From Pseudolabrys sp. Root1462 (GTDB lineage: Bacteria > Pseudomonadota > Alphaproteobacteria > Rhizobiales > Xanthobacteraceae): DNA of 64,000 nt. Of this stretch, positions 37,748 through 46,384 are shown in pieces. Position numbers and translations under genes: made by a program. Within the stretch, counting starts at the first letter, position 1. Every line of letters starts with the position of its first letter. Below the pieces are notes generated by a model. It had not been told where the DNA came from and did not search any database. It worked only from the letters and a program-made list of their open reading frames with translations. The stretch lies in assembly GCF_001426945.1 (NCBI RefSeq), contig NZ_LMFS01000001.1, positions 833,757 to 897,756 on the forward strand, in the 5' to 3' direction.

Positions 37748-38175
37748 CGGGATGGCGCCGCGTCGGCCTCGAGCCCGACCAGCGCGACATGGAGATAGCC
37801 GCCGCTGCGCAATTCGTTCATCAGCGTCATCAGCTCGCCATACGGCACGGTCTTGTCGGCACGCAGGAAGACGCGCTGTTGCCGGTCGCCGGCGGTGGCG
37901 CCGTCGAGCGCGGTCGTGAGCGATGAGCGCGCCACCGTGTCGTTGTTAAGCGCCAGCGACAGATCGGCTTTCAGCGTCAGGAAGAGCGGCTGATCCGGCC
38001 TCGGCGTCTTCTCGGCATTGGCCGACGGTAGATCGACCGAGACGTCGACAGTCGCCAGGGGCGCGGCGATCATGAAGATGATCAGCAACACCAGGATGAC
38101 GTCGATGAACGGCGTGACGTTGATCTCGTGGATCTCGCCCAAGCCCTCGTCGCCGTGGTCGAGCCGCACCGCCAT
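37744..38175 (-). CDS. exbD: ExbD biopolymer transport protein
   Basis: A 143-residue protein with one N-terminal membrane helix (INVTPFIDVILVLLIIFMIA, containing the essential Asp) and a periplasmic domain ending YLHVALVGLEADAA. It forms the proton-driven motor with ExbB. It starts 6 bases after exbB and overlaps tonB. Confidence 0.94.
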   Translation of the reverse strand: MAVRLDHGDEGLGEIHEINVTPFIDVILVLLIIFMIAAPLATVDVSVDLPSANAEKTPRPDQPLFLTLKADLSLALNNDTVARSSLTTALDGATAGDRQQRVFLRADKTVPYGELMTLMNELRSGGYLHVALVGLEADAAPSR

Positions 38176-38181
38176 TGTGGT

Positions 38182-39123
38182 TTACTCCGCGGCGGCAACG
38201 CCGCGGCGCCGCCGGTCAAAAGCGCCGCGCTCGAGCTCGCGGCTGACAAGACGCATGATCGACGCGGTCGCATCGGCGTTGAGCCCGCGATAGCCGGCAA
38301 TCCAGCGTGAGAAGAAGTTGTACATCACCACCGCCGGGATGGCGGCGACGAGGCCCAGCGCGGTGGCGAGCAGAGCCTCGGCAATGCCCGGCGCGACTAC
38401 GGCGAGGTTGGTGGTGTGCGCCTTGGAGATGCCGATAAAGGCGTTCATGATGCCCCAGACTGTGCCGAACAGGCCGACGAAAGGCGCGGTCGCGCCGACG
38501 GTGGCGAGAATGCTGGTGCCGCGCATCATGGCGCGCCCCGCCGCCGCCTCGGCGCGCTCGAAGCGCGACGCGATGCGTTCCTTGACGCCGTCTGGCGAGA
38601 CTGCGTGCGGCGCGGCCGTTTCCACCGATAACTGCAGTTCGGTGTCGGCCTCGCGCACCAGCGGCCCGACGCCGCCATTGGCGCCGATTTGGGCCCTGGC
38701 CTCGTCCCAAGTCCGGGCTGCGGCGATCGCAGCAATGCCCGCGCGGAGTCTGACGCTAGCACGCGTCAATTCGAGAAGTTTCGCCAGCCAGATGGTCCAG
38801 GTGAGCACAGATGCGAAGGCCAGGCCGATCATGACCGCTTTGACGACAATGTCCGCCGCCATGAACATGCCCCAAGGAGACAGATCGCGCGGCAATGTGA
38901 TTGCCGCGGCGGGTGTCGCAGGCATCACCGGCGAAGTGACGGTAGGCGCGGACGTGGTGATCGCTGGTGCTGGAGTCGCTATGGCCGGGCCGGACGGTGG
39001 CGCCGTCTGCGCGGAAGTGGGCAAAGGGTGCATCAGCGCAACACACAACGACGCGGCGCATACGAAGCGACGGACCACGGCTGGCTTGACCGCTGTGAGT
39101 TCTCGAATAACCGACATTGTCAT
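38182..39123 (-). CDS. exbB: ExbB biopolymer transport protein with N-terminal extension
   Basis: A 313-residue protein. A signal-like N-terminus and an Ala/Pro/Thr-rich periplasmic extension (about residues 20-85) precede the three-helix MotA/TolQ/ExbB core ([60 protein letters not shown]). Such N-terminal extensions are known in alphaproteobacterial ExbB. It is first in exbB-exbD-tonB. An Irr-like box lies upstream at 39267-39283, in line with iron control. Confidence 0.93.
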   Translation of the reverse strand: MTMSVIRELTAVKPAVVRRFVCAASLCVALMHPLPTSAQTAPPSGPAIATPAPAITTSAPTVTSPVMPATPAAAITLPRDLSPWGMFMAADIVVKAVMIGLAFASVLTWTIWLAKLLELTRASVRLRAGIAAIAAARTWDEARAQIGANGGVGPLVREADTELQLSVETAAPHAVSPDGVKERIASRFERAEAAAGRAMMRGTSILATVGATAPFVGLFGTVWGIMNAFIGISKAHTTNLAVVAPGIAEALLATALGLVAAIPAVVMYNFFSRWIAGYRGLNADATASIMRLVSRELERGAFDRRRRGVAAAE

Positions 39124-39266
39124 TCCACTGGGAGAAACGTGGGGCGACTGCCGATGCCAACGGCGTCATGCTAGCCGACCGATGGTCGCGACCCTATAGC
39201 AGCAATGTGATGGCGCAAACCCTTATTCGCGTACTTCGTGTAGATTTTAGCCATTCAAATCAGTGC

Positions 39267-39283
39267 TTTAGAAGAATTTCAAA
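39267..39283. promoter_or_regulatory. Possible Irr/iron-control element upstream of exbB
   Basis: TTTAGAAGAATTTCAAA has one perfect TTTAGAA half and a degenerate second half of the rhizobial iron control element. On the minus strand it overlaps a weak -35 (TTCTAA) followed at 18 bases by TAAAAT, reading towards exbB. This is suggestive only. Confidence 0.35.
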
Positions 39284-39418
39284 GAACGAAGACGGGAGCT
39301 TCTGCCATGCCGAATGCGGCGGCTGGTCTGTCTTGCCCACTAATTGCGCCGCGAATTGCCGCCGTGCCATTGTCCCGCCGCCGTCCCTGGACGGCGCATC
39401 CAACCCAAGGAAACGTCT

Positions 39419-39943
39419 ATGTCCTATTCGATGTCGCAAGCCCTGCTGCCGATCGTCACGATTGAGCTCGAGGCGCTCGCTGGGGTTATCGACAAGGCCG
39501 CGGCCCATGCCGCGGCCAAGAAGTGCGATCAATCCGTGCTGCTAGGCTGGCGTCTGGCGCCCGACATGTTCGCCTTCGTCCGCCAAGTCCAGGTGACCTG
39601 CGACCAGGCGAAGAACGGCCCGTCACGTCTCGCCGGCATCGATCCGCCGAAGTTCGAGGACAACGAAACCACGATCGAGCAGCTCAAGGCGCGCGTCGCC
39701 AAAACGCTGGCGCACGTCAAGACGCTCGACCCGGCCGCCATCGATGCCTCGAGCGAGCGCGACATCGTGTTTCCGCTGGGTCCGAAGAAAGGCAAGATGA
39801 AGGGCGTTGATTATCTCAACCACTTCGTGCTGCCGAACTTCTTTTTCCATCTTACCGCCTGTTACGCCATCGCGCGCAACTTCGGCGCCGACGTCGGCAA
39901 GCAGGATTTCCTCGGCAAGATCCCGCTGACTTTGGTTGAGTAA
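39419..39943 (+). CDS. DUF1993-family protein
   Basis: A 174-residue protein. The ATG at 39419 follows AAGGAAA. MSYSMSQALLPIVTIELEAL, LLGWRLAPDMFAFVRQVQ and the C-terminal VLPNFFFHLTACYAIARNFG are typical of the DUF1993 family, which is predicted to have a DinB-like four-helix bundle and has no established function. It is monocistronic, ended by a strong terminator. Confidence 0.85.
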   Translation: MSYSMSQALLPIVTIELEALAGVIDKAAAHAAAKKCDQSVLLGWRLAPDMFAFVRQVQVTCDQAKNGPSRLAGIDPPKFEDNETTIEQLKARVAKTLAHVKTLDPAAIDASSERDIVFPLGPKKGKMKGVDYLNHFVLPNFFFHLTACYAIARNFGADVGKQDFLGKIPLTLVE

Positions 39944-39985
39944 CCACGGCGGGCCGGGGGGGCTGGTTCCCCTTTCAAACAAAAA

Positions 39986-40020
39986 CCACCCCGGAGGCTT
40001 TCGCGTCCGGGGTGGCTTTG
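39986..40020. terminator. Bidirectional Rho-independent terminator
   Basis: CCACCCCGGA (39986-39995) pairs with TCCGGGGTGG (40006-40015), with an A-run before it and CTTTG after. It serves the DUF1993 gene and the convergent gene at 40045. Confidence 0.8.
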
Positions 40021-40044
40021 TCCGTTTGTCCGTAAACGAGAGGC

Positions 40045-40566
40045 TTATTCGCGGTACGAAACCCGCTGGCCTTCGTAGCCGCCGCCCGAGTAGCGTGCGC
40101 CGCCATCCGGACCGCAGTTACAGTTGACGCCGCGAACTTCGCGCCGTTCGTTGATCACTCGGGTACCGCCCTGAACGTAACGGTTGACCGTTTCGTTGCG
40201 GTTCACGACTTCGGTCCTGTTGGTGGTGTTGACCTTGTGCAAGGTGATGTTGCGCACCACCGTGTTCTGACGGTGCACCACCACTTCGCGATTGATCACC
40301 GGCTGGACGTGAACGACCAGTCGGTTTTCCTGGATCAGACGCGTCCGCTTCACCTCGCGGGTGTGGTCGACGTAACGCACGCGGGTGTTGACCCGGGGCG
40401 TCGCGGCGCGGAGCACCCGCTTGGTATTGTATTCGGAGTCCGGCCTGCGGCAGTTACAGACCGAGTCATAGTAGGTGCCGCCGGCGGCAGCCGCGGGTGT
40501 CGGGACGACATTCGCCAATCCGATCACCAACAGCGCACCGCCGATGAGTGAGGTGAGGTGTTTCAT
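40045..40566 (-). CDS. Secreted protein of unknown function with Asn/Arg/Val repeats
   Basis: A 173-residue exported protein. The ATG at 40566 gives the signal peptide MKHLTSLIGGALLVIGLANV, cleaved near TPAAAAGG; ATG 40587 is possible. The mature part has two CxC pairs (VCNCRR near the start, VNCNCGP near the end). Between them is a run of alternating polar and Val/Ile/Arg strands (VVHVQPVINREVVVHRQ, VVNRNETVNRYVQGG) that looks like a beta-helix or extended beta structure. I do not recognise a family. Confidence 0.7.
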   Translation of the reverse strand: MKHLTSLIGGALLVIGLANVVPTPAAAAGGTYYDSVCNCRRPDSEYNTKRVLRAATPRVNTRVRYVDHTREVKRTRLIQENRLVVHVQPVINREVVVHRQNTVVRNITLHKVNTTNRTEVVNRNETVNRYVQGGTRVINERREVRGVNCNCGPDGGARYSGGGYEGQRVSYRE

Positions 40567-40823
40567 TTTGATACGCCCGTTAACCATATAAGTGATGCCG
40601 TCACCTGCGTTTTTTGCCTTGTTAACCATCTTTGTAAAGCAGTTTTTTACGCGGCCGGTCGCCGCGCATCATTTGTCGCAAGCCGTAGTGCGTGACTGTT
40701 TATTCTCGGCCCGTACAAACACCATTAGTAGCGGTGCCGCGACAACACCGGCGGCGACCGTTTGCATCGCGCGCCGATCGGAAGATGATGTTCGGAGCCA
40801 AACAGCGATCTCAGGCCGCTCAA

Positions 40824-41717
40824 TCAGCCTTTGAGCTTGTCAATCGCGTTCAGCATTTGTGCCCGGTCCTGATCGAGCGTCACCCGGACGCTATCATCCT
40901 TGCCGAGGTGGCCCATCTCGCGCTGGTGCGCGACCGTGCCTTCAACCATCAGCGGCTTGAACCCGAGCTCGCGTAGGGTGGCGGCCGACTCTTCCATCTC
41001 CGCAGCGCGGCGCTCGCCGTGAACCGCCATGCGCTCGATGTTGTAGGTTGCCGTCTCGACCCAGTCGATGCCGGGATAGTTATTCTTCAGCGACACGGTA
41101 ACTTCCTCGAGCAGGCCGGCGCGTTGCGCAGCGAGGAAGCACTCGTATGTCAGGGCCTCCATGCCCTTGATCATGACGCTGCGGATCATTTTGATCGCCG
41201 CCGCCTTGCCGGTCTCAGGGCTGGCGACTTTGAATTTCATCTCCAGTTCGTCGAGCAGTGGCGCAATCGCGTCGGCGTACGGCCCGGCGACCAAGAGCGG
41301 CGTCTGGTGGCGCTTGGGATGGATCGGGGCGATCACCGCGATATCGACATATCGCGCCTTGCCGGCGAGAAGTTTTTCGGTCGCCAGCTTGCGGCCGGGC
41401 GAGACTGAGTTGATGTCGAGGTAATACGGATTGCCGGCAAGATGCGGTTCGACCGATCGAGCGGCTTCAAGGCTCGAGGCAGCGGTCACCGCGGAGATAA
41501 TGATATCGCTGTTGACGACCGCATCGGCTGCGGAATTGGCGAGCCGAACGCCGGCCTCCGTACCAGCAGCTTTCAGCTTCTCGCCTTCCGGCTTCGGAAA
41601 CAGGATATCCCAGGCCGCGATGTCGGCAACGCCCTCTTCGCGCAAGCCGGACGCGATCGCCTGGCCGGCCTCGCCGAAGCCGATGAAGGATATGCGCGGG
41701 GTGTTGCGGCGGGTCAT
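40824..41717 (-). CDS. NAD(P)-dependent dehydrogenase with DUF1932 C-terminal domain
   Basis: A 297-residue protein of the 6-phosphogluconate/3-hydroxyisobutyrate dehydrogenase superfamily. The N-terminal Rossmann motif is ISFIGFGEAGQAIASGLREE, with YLDINSVSPGRKLATEKLL and the catalytic-Lys region ETGKAAAIKMIRSVMIKGME. The C-terminal part matches the DUF1932 type. The substrate is unknown. It is the last gene of a four-gene minus-strand run (DUF938, VOC dioxygenase, aldo/keto reductase, this gene), 27 bases after the aldo/keto reductase. Confidence 0.85.
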   Translation of the reverse strand: MTRRNTPRISFIGFGEAGQAIASGLREEGVADIAAWDILFPKPEGEKLKAAGTEAGVRLANSAADAVVNSDIIISAVTAASSLEAARSVEPHLAGNPYYLDINSVSPGRKLATEKLLAGKARYVDIAVIAPIHPKRHQTPLLVAGPYADAIAPLLDELEMKFKVASPETGKAAAIKMIRSVMIKGMEALTYECFLAAQRAGLLEEVTVSLKNNYPGIDWVETATYNIERMAVHGERRAAEMEESAATLRELGFKPLMVEGTVAHQREMGHLGKDDSVRVTLDQDRAQMLNAIDKLKG

Positions 41718-41744
41718 GCGACGGTTCTCCTTGCAGGCGAGGCT

Positions 41745-42587
41745 TTATAACATGTCGAGGGGCGTGGCGCGTTTCGGCGGCGGGAACCGCGCGTCGAGCG
41801 TCTTCAGGTCTTCGGCGCTCAGTTTCAAGTCGAGCGCAGCGATATTGTCATCGAGATGGCTGAGGCGCGTCGCCTTGGGAATGGTGACAACGCCGTCCTG
41901 TCGCATCAGCCAAGCCAGCGCGATCCGCGCCGGCGTTGCGCCATGGCGCCTCGCGACATCTTTCAGCGCCCCGTCGTCGAGCATGCGCGCTTGTTCGAGC
42001 GGCGAATAGGCCATGATCGGAATGCCGCGCTTGGCGCAGAACGGCATCAGATCGAACTCGATGCCGCGCCGCGTCAGGTTGTACAGAACCTGATTGGCCG
42101 CGCATTCCTGTGCGGTATCGAGCGCGGCGAGTTCGCGCATGTCGTCGATGTCGAAGTTGCTGACCCCCCAATCGAGGATTTTGCCGGCAGCCTTGAGCTC
42201 GGTGAAGGCAGCAACGGTTTCGCTCAGCGTCGGCCCGCCCCGCCAGTGCAGCAGATAGAGATCGAGCCGGTCGGTCTTGAGCCGTTTCAGGCTGCGCTCG
42301 CAGGCGGCGATGGTGCCACTTTTCGACGAGTTGCTTGGCAGCACCTTGCTGACGATGAAAAGGCCGTCGCGCCGGGAACCCACGGCGTCGGCGACTATGC
42401 TCTCGGCTTCGCCGTCACCATACATCTCGGCGGTGTCGATCAGCGTGATGCCGCGGTCGATGGCGGCGCGGACGGCTTTGACTTCATCGGCGCGGGCGCG
42501 CGTGCTTTCCCCCATGCGCCAGGTGCCGACGCCGAATTTCGGCATGGCGCGGCCGGAGGGTAGGGGAACTGTCGGTATATTCTTCAT
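41745..42587 (-). CDS. Aldo/keto reductase
   Basis: A 280-residue NADPH-dependent reductase with the full catalytic tetrad pattern: Asp and Tyr in LIDTAEMYGDGEAE, Lys in LFIVSKVLPSN and His in LYLLHWRGGP. The C-terminal IPKATRLSHLDDNIAALDLK is the NADPH phosphate-binding region. There is no Shine-Dalgarno in front of the ATG; instead a perfect 14-base inverted repeat (42589-42628) ends one base before it. Confidence 0.93.
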   Translation of the reverse strand: MKNIPTVPLPSGRAMPKFGVGTWRMGESTRARADEVKAVRAAIDRGITLIDTAEMYGDGEAESIVADAVGSRRDGLFIVSKVLPSNSSKSGTIAACERSLKRLKTDRLDLYLLHWRGGPTLSETVAAFTELKAAGKILDWGVSNFDIDDMRELAALDTAQECAANQVLYNLTRRGIEFDLMPFCAKRGIPIMAYSPLEQARMLDDGALKDVARRHGATPARIALAWLMRQDGVVTIPKATRLSHLDDNIAALDLKLSAEDLKTLDARFPPPKRATPLDML

Positions 42588-42588
42588 G

Positions 42589-42628
42589 CCGACGTTATAC
42601 GCAATTTGAAGGCTGCGTATAACGTCGG
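42589..42628. promoter_or_regulatory. Perfect 14-base inverted repeat abutting the aldo/keto reductase start
   Basis: CCGACGTTATACGC (42589-42602) and GCGTATAACGTCGG (42615-42628) are exact reverse complements with a 12-base spacer. Each arm contains a partly symmetric CGTTATACG core, and the cores are 23 bp apart, about two helical turns. It may be a regulator-binding site or an mRNA hairpin that controls access to the start codon at 42587. Confidence 0.7.
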
Positions 42629-42647
42629 AGAATGCACGGCAGCACGC

Positions 42648-43622
42648 CTACTTATGCGCAACCGCGGGCATGCCGTTGGTGTGGAACGACTCGATGGTCT
42701 TGAGGCCCCAGGCTTGACCCTTCTTGCGCTCTTCCTCGGTCCAGGTGATTGGCTTCCAATCTGGCGCCAGCACCAGCCGCGCGCCGGCATTTGCCACCTC
42801 GACACGGTTGCCGCCGGGCTCGTAGACGTAGAGGAAGAACGTCTGCTGCACCGCGTGTTTGTGCGGGCCGGTTTCGATGTGAACCCCGTTTTCCAGAAAC
42901 ACGTCCGCCGCGAGCAGGATCTCCTCGCGCGAGTTCAGCGCGTAAGTAATGTGATGGAAGCGGCCGGGCACGCCGGTGTGGTCGCGCGTATAGGCGAAAT
43001 CATATGACTTGTTGGTCGCGGTCAGCCAAATGCCGGCTTCGCTGCCGTCGTTGAGTACGATGCGCTCGGTGAGCCGGAAGCCCAGATATTTCTCGAAGAA
43101 CTGCCGGCATTCGGAAATGTTGACCGCGAGGCCGTTCCAGTGGTCGATGCGGCGCGGGTTGATGCCGCGGCCCGGGAAACGCTGCGCCTGGTTCTTCAGC
43201 GCCGGCTTGAGTTCCGGCGGCGCCTCGTACCATTCGGTATCGTAATAGAGTTCGATGACATGGCCGTCGGGATCCTTGCAGATGAAGGTCTTGCCGTGGC
43301 CGATGTCCCCGTCGCTCCAGCCGATTTCGAATGGCGTGCCTTTCAGCGCCGCCGCGCGCCGTTCCAGCGCCTGCGGTGAACGCGTGCGGTAGGCGACGTG
43401 CTTCATGCCGTTGGTGTTGGACGCGGTGAGCTTGAGCGAATAGCGCTCATAGTCGTCATAGGCGCGCAGATAAACGCTGTCGCCCTTTTCGGCGGCGACG
43501 GTCAACCCGAATACCTCGGTGAAGAAACGCACACTCGCATCGAACTTCGGCGTCAGCAGTTCAAGATGACCGAGATGGGCGATGTCCATGTTCGGTTCGG
43601 GCGGATAATTCTTTTCGGTCAT
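42648..43622 (-). CDS. VOC-family extradiol (catechol 2,3-) dioxygenase
   Basis: A 324-residue two-domain extradiol dioxygenase of the vicinal-oxygen-chelate superfamily, the same size as homoprotocatechuate 2,3-dioxygenase. The 2-His-1-Glu iron site is visible in the second domain: His in RRIDHWNGLAVNIS, His in PGRFHHITYALNSRE and Glu in PGGNRVEVANAGARL. It is likely an active meta-cleavage enzyme for a catechol; the substrate is unknown. It lies upstream of the aldo/keto reductase and 27 bases after the DUF938 gene. Confidence 0.9.
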   Translation of the reverse strand: MTEKNYPPEPNMDIAHLGHLELLTPKFDASVRFFTEVFGLTVAAEKGDSVYLRAYDDYERYSLKLTASNTNGMKHVAYRTRSPQALERRAAALKGTPFEIGWSDGDIGHGKTFICKDPDGHVIELYYDTEWYEAPPELKPALKNQAQRFPGRGINPRRIDHWNGLAVNISECRQFFEKYLGFRLTERIVLNDGSEAGIWLTATNKSYDFAYTRDHTGVPGRFHHITYALNSREEILLAADVFLENGVHIETGPHKHAVQQTFFLYVYEPGGNRVEVANAGARLVLAPDWKPITWTEEERKKGQAWGLKTIESFHTNGMPAVAHK

Positions 43623-43649
43623 CGAAGCCTCGCTTTTTGTCGGCGCGTT

Positions 43650-44324
43650 TTAGCGGCGTTCGAACGCCAGTACCAGATTGTTGGCCGGCATCGCGACTGT
43701 TTTGACAAGAGCCAAACCATTCTGCGCCGCAACATCGGCCACGGTTTCGAGGTCCCGGATGCCCCAGTCGGGATTGCGCCCCCGCAGAGAGGTATCAAAT
43801 GCCTCGTTGCTTGGTGCCGTGTGGGCGCCGCCCCGTTTGTAAGGGCCATACGTCAGAAGGAGGCCCCCGGCTTTCAGGTGGCGGCCGGCGCCGCGCATCA
43901 GATTCTGGGCCACTGTCCACGGCGCGATATGGATGACATTGAAGCAGAGAACGGCGGCCAATGCCTGATCGGTATCCCGTTGTCCGAGCCATTCCCAGTC
44001 CGGCCGCATCAGGTCGATGCTTTGCGGGGCGCGCAGGTTGCCGAGCGCCGCGTCACGCCGGTACGCCTCGATCGAGATGCGATGCGACTCCACGATGTCG
44101 CTCGGCCAGAAGACCAGATGCGGCGCGCGCGCCGCGTAGGTGACGATGTGCTGGCCGGTGCCGCTGCCGATTTCGAGCACGGAACCGGTCTGGCCGGCGA
44201 GAAATTCCGCGATCGCGTCCCAGATCGGTTCGGCATTGCGATGGAAGGCCGGCGCGTCGAGCCGTCCGTCGACCGCAGCCGGCGGCGATCCGTTCTTGCC
44301 GAATTCGAACCGTGCTTCGGTCAT
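43650..44324 (-). CDS. DUF938-family SAM-dependent methyltransferase-like protein
   Basis: A 224-residue protein. The SAM-binding motif SVLEIGSGTGQHIVTYAARA is at about residues 50-69, and the family-typical LVFWPSDIVESHRISIEAYR, CFNVIHIAPW and LLLTYGPYKRGGAHTAPSNE follow. DUF938 proteins are widespread and their substrate is not known. It is the first gene of the minus-strand run towards the extradiol dioxygenase. Confidence 0.88.
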   Translation of the reverse strand: MTEARFEFGKNGSPPAAVDGRLDAPAFHRNAEPIWDAIAEFLAGQTGSVLEIGSGTGQHIVTYAARAPHLVFWPSDIVESHRISIEAYRRDAALGNLRAPQSIDLMRPDWEWLGQRDTDQALAAVLCFNVIHIAPWTVAQNLMRGAGRHLKAGGLLLTYGPYKRGGAHTAPSNEAFDTSLRGRNPDWGIRDLETVADVAAQNGLALVKTVAMPANNLVLAFERR

Positions 44325-44373
44325 CCTTGACGTCCTTCTCGGAACCGCGGGGCAACTCGGGTCTTAGAGGCAT

Positions 44374-44841
44374 ATGGCCACGAAACCCGAGATCGTCAAA
44401 AGCGCGGAGAAGCTCAAGGACAGCGCCGCCGATATGAAGGGCAGCACGGCGCGGATGGAGCGCAAGACCGCGCGCATGGAGGACAGTGCTGATCGGCGGG
44501 CCCAGCTTGCCGCCAACCGCACCGTTTTCGCTGCCGAGCGCACGTATGCCGCTTGGGTCCGCACCGGCCTGGTGTCCCTGGCGAGTGGCGTAGGCGCCAA
44601 GGCACTCCTCGAATCGGCGCTGCCGCACTGGATTATCGTGCTGACTGGCACGGTTCTGGTGATTTTCGCCGCGTTCTGTTTTGCCGCCGCGGTGTGGCGC
44701 AACCTTCAGCCGGGCCCGCCGCCCCCTGAGCCTGACGCCAAACGCATCAATTCCTGGATCCTCATCGTCGTGAATGGCTTCCTCGTCCTGGTGTCGCTCG
44801 CGGCCCTCACCGGGATCTGGTTCGGTCACGCCATTGGATGA
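44374..44841 (+). CDS. DUF202-domain membrane protein
   Basis: A 155-residue protein. The first 45 residues form a charged, Lys/Glu/Arg/Met-rich helix (ADMKGSTARMERKTARMEDS), probably a coiled coil. It is followed by the DUF202 signature (NRTVFAAERTYAAWVRTGLV) and three membrane helices (residues about 70-155). It is a small inner-membrane protein of unknown function. AGAGG precedes the ATG at 44374. It is divergent from the DUF938 gene. Confidence 0.85.
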   Translation: MATKPEIVKSAEKLKDSAADMKGSTARMERKTARMEDSADRRAQLAANRTVFAAERTYAAWVRTGLVSLASGVGAKALLESALPHWIIVLTGTVLVIFAAFCFAAAVWRNLQPGPPPPEPDAKRINSWILIVVNGFLVLVSLAALTGIWFGHAIG

Positions 44842-44920
44842 GGTGAAGTGACTTTCGCCGTATTGTCTCGGTCATCGACCCGGGCGAAACTAGTCCCGTC
44901 CACGACGACGGAGACTGTGC

Positions 44921-45538
44921 ATGAGCGAACCACCTATCTCCCGTGGCTTCCAGGGACGCGGCAATGCCGCGCGCAGTGCGCGCGTGCCGCCCGGTCAGCA
45001 TCTGGTCGAGGACTTTCCGGTGCTTTCCGCCGGGCCGACGCCGCCGGTCGACCTGGCGAACTGGCAGTTGTCGCTCGACGATGGCGAAACGCCGCTCGCG
45101 CAATGGTCCTGGGCGCAGTTCATGGCGCTGCCGCAGACTGATCTCACCGTCGACATCCACTGCGTCACCACCTGGTCGAAGCTCGACACCAGATGGCGCG
45201 GCGTTTCGATCGATACGCTGCTGGAGGCCGCCGGCCTTTCCGAGCCCCCGCAGCCTTATGTGCTGGCGCATTGCGACGGTGGCTATACCACGAACGTTCC
45301 CGCCGAAGATCTGCTCGACGGCAAGGCGATGATCGCTTGGGAATATGACGGCGATGCACTGCATCCCGAGCATGGCGGCCCGGCACGGCTGCTGGTGCCG
45401 CATCTCTATTTCTGGAAGAGCGCGAAGTGGGTGCAGAAGCTGCAATTCGTCGATCCGGAAATCCCGGGTTTCTGGGAAGAGAACGGCTATCATATCTACG
45501 GAGATCCCTGGCGCGAGCAACGTTATGACGGTGACTGA
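44921..45538 (+). CDS. Cytoplasmic sulfite-oxidase-like molybdopterin oxidoreductase
   Basis: A 205-residue single-domain protein of the sulfite oxidase/MsrP (YedY) fold. The molybdenum-ligand Cys is in DIHCVTTWSKLDTRWRGVS, with AHCDGGYTTNVP and GGPARLLVPHLYFWKSAKWV following. Unlike MsrP it has no Tat signal peptide, so it should stay in the cytoplasm. It overlaps the next gene, a flavin reductase, by 14 bases; the two probably form a complex. The substrate is unknown; sulfoxides or sulfite-like compounds are possible. Confidence 0.87.
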   Translation: MSEPPISRGFQGRGNAARSARVPPGQHLVEDFPVLSAGPTPPVDLANWQLSLDDGETPLAQWSWAQFMALPQTDLTVDIHCVTTWSKLDTRWRGVSIDTLLEAAGLSEPPQPYVLAHCDGGYTTNVPAEDLLDGKAMIAWEYDGDALHPEHGGPARLLVPHLYFWKSAKWVQKLQFVDPEIPGFWEENGYHIYGDPWREQRYDGD

Positions 45539-46313
45539 TACGCGGGGACCGATCGCGCCCGGCCTCGCGCCGAAGAAGCGGTGGCTCACCGCCACTGTGC
45601 GCGAGGTGACTATCGAGACGCCGCGCGTGCGCAGCCTCGTCCTCGACGTGCCGGGTTGGCCCGGCCATCGCGCCGGCCAGCATGTCGATGTGCGGTTGAC
45701 CGCGCCCGACGGCTATCAGGCGCAACGCAGCTATTCGATCGCCTCGGCGCCGGCGGCCAATACGATCACGCTTACCGTCGAGATGCTGCCGGACGGCGAA
45801 GTGTCGTCCTATCTCGCCGGCGAGGTGCAGGTCGGCGACAAGTTCGAACTGCGCGGACCGATCGGCGGCTATTTCGTCTGGACGCCCGAGCTCGAAGGCC
45901 CGGTCTTTCTCGTTGCCGGTGGCTCCGGCATCGTGCCGCTGATGGCGATCCTCCGCGAGCGCGCGGCCAAAGGCGCGCTCTTGGGTGCGATGCAGCCGGC
46001 GCGGCTCATCTATTCCTCACGCACCTATGAAGACATTATTTATCGTGCCGAACTGGAGCAACTGGCCGGGCCGGGCACGGGCCTCGCCGTGGTCCATACC
46101 TTGACGCGGGGCACGCCCGCTGGCTGGACCGGGCTGGCCCGCCGCATCGACGCGATGATGCTGGCCGAAGCTGGTATCCCGCCCGATCAGATGCCGCGCA
46201 TTTTTATTTGCGGCCCGACGCCGCTGGTCGAGACCGTTGCCTTCACGCTGCGCGAGCTCGGTCACAGCCTGAAGCTCATCAAGACCGAGCGATTTGGTCC
46301 GACCGGTAAATGA
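45525..46313 (+). CDS. FAD/NAD(P)H ferredoxin-reductase-type protein, partner of the molybdoenzyme
   Basis: A 262-residue FNR-fold reductase without an iron-sulfur domain. The FAD motif RSYSIASAPA, the NAD(P) motif FLVAGGSGIVPLMAILRERA and the C-terminal IFICGPTPLVETVAF are present. The ATG at 45525 overlaps the 3' end of the molybdopterin oxidoreductase gene by 14 bases, implying coupled translation and a shared electron pathway from NAD(P)H to the molybdenum site. Confidence 0.88.
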   Translation: MTVTDTRGPIAPGLAPKKRWLTATVREVTIETPRVRSLVLDVPGWPGHRAGQHVDVRLTAPDGYQAQRSYSIASAPAANTITLTVEMLPDGEVSSYLAGEVQVGDKFELRGPIGGYFVWTPELEGPVFLVAGGSGIVPLMAILRERAAKGALLGAMQPARLIYSSRTYEDIIYRAELEQLAGPGTGLAVVHTLTRGTPAGWTGLARRIDAMMLAEAGIPPDQMPRIFICGPTPLVETVAFTLRELGHSLKLIKTERFGPTGK

Positions 46314-46384
46314 TCATTGACCACGCCGTTGTCTAAACCAATGGTAACCACGTAAGATGGCGTGAGCGCACCTCGGGGGGCTTC

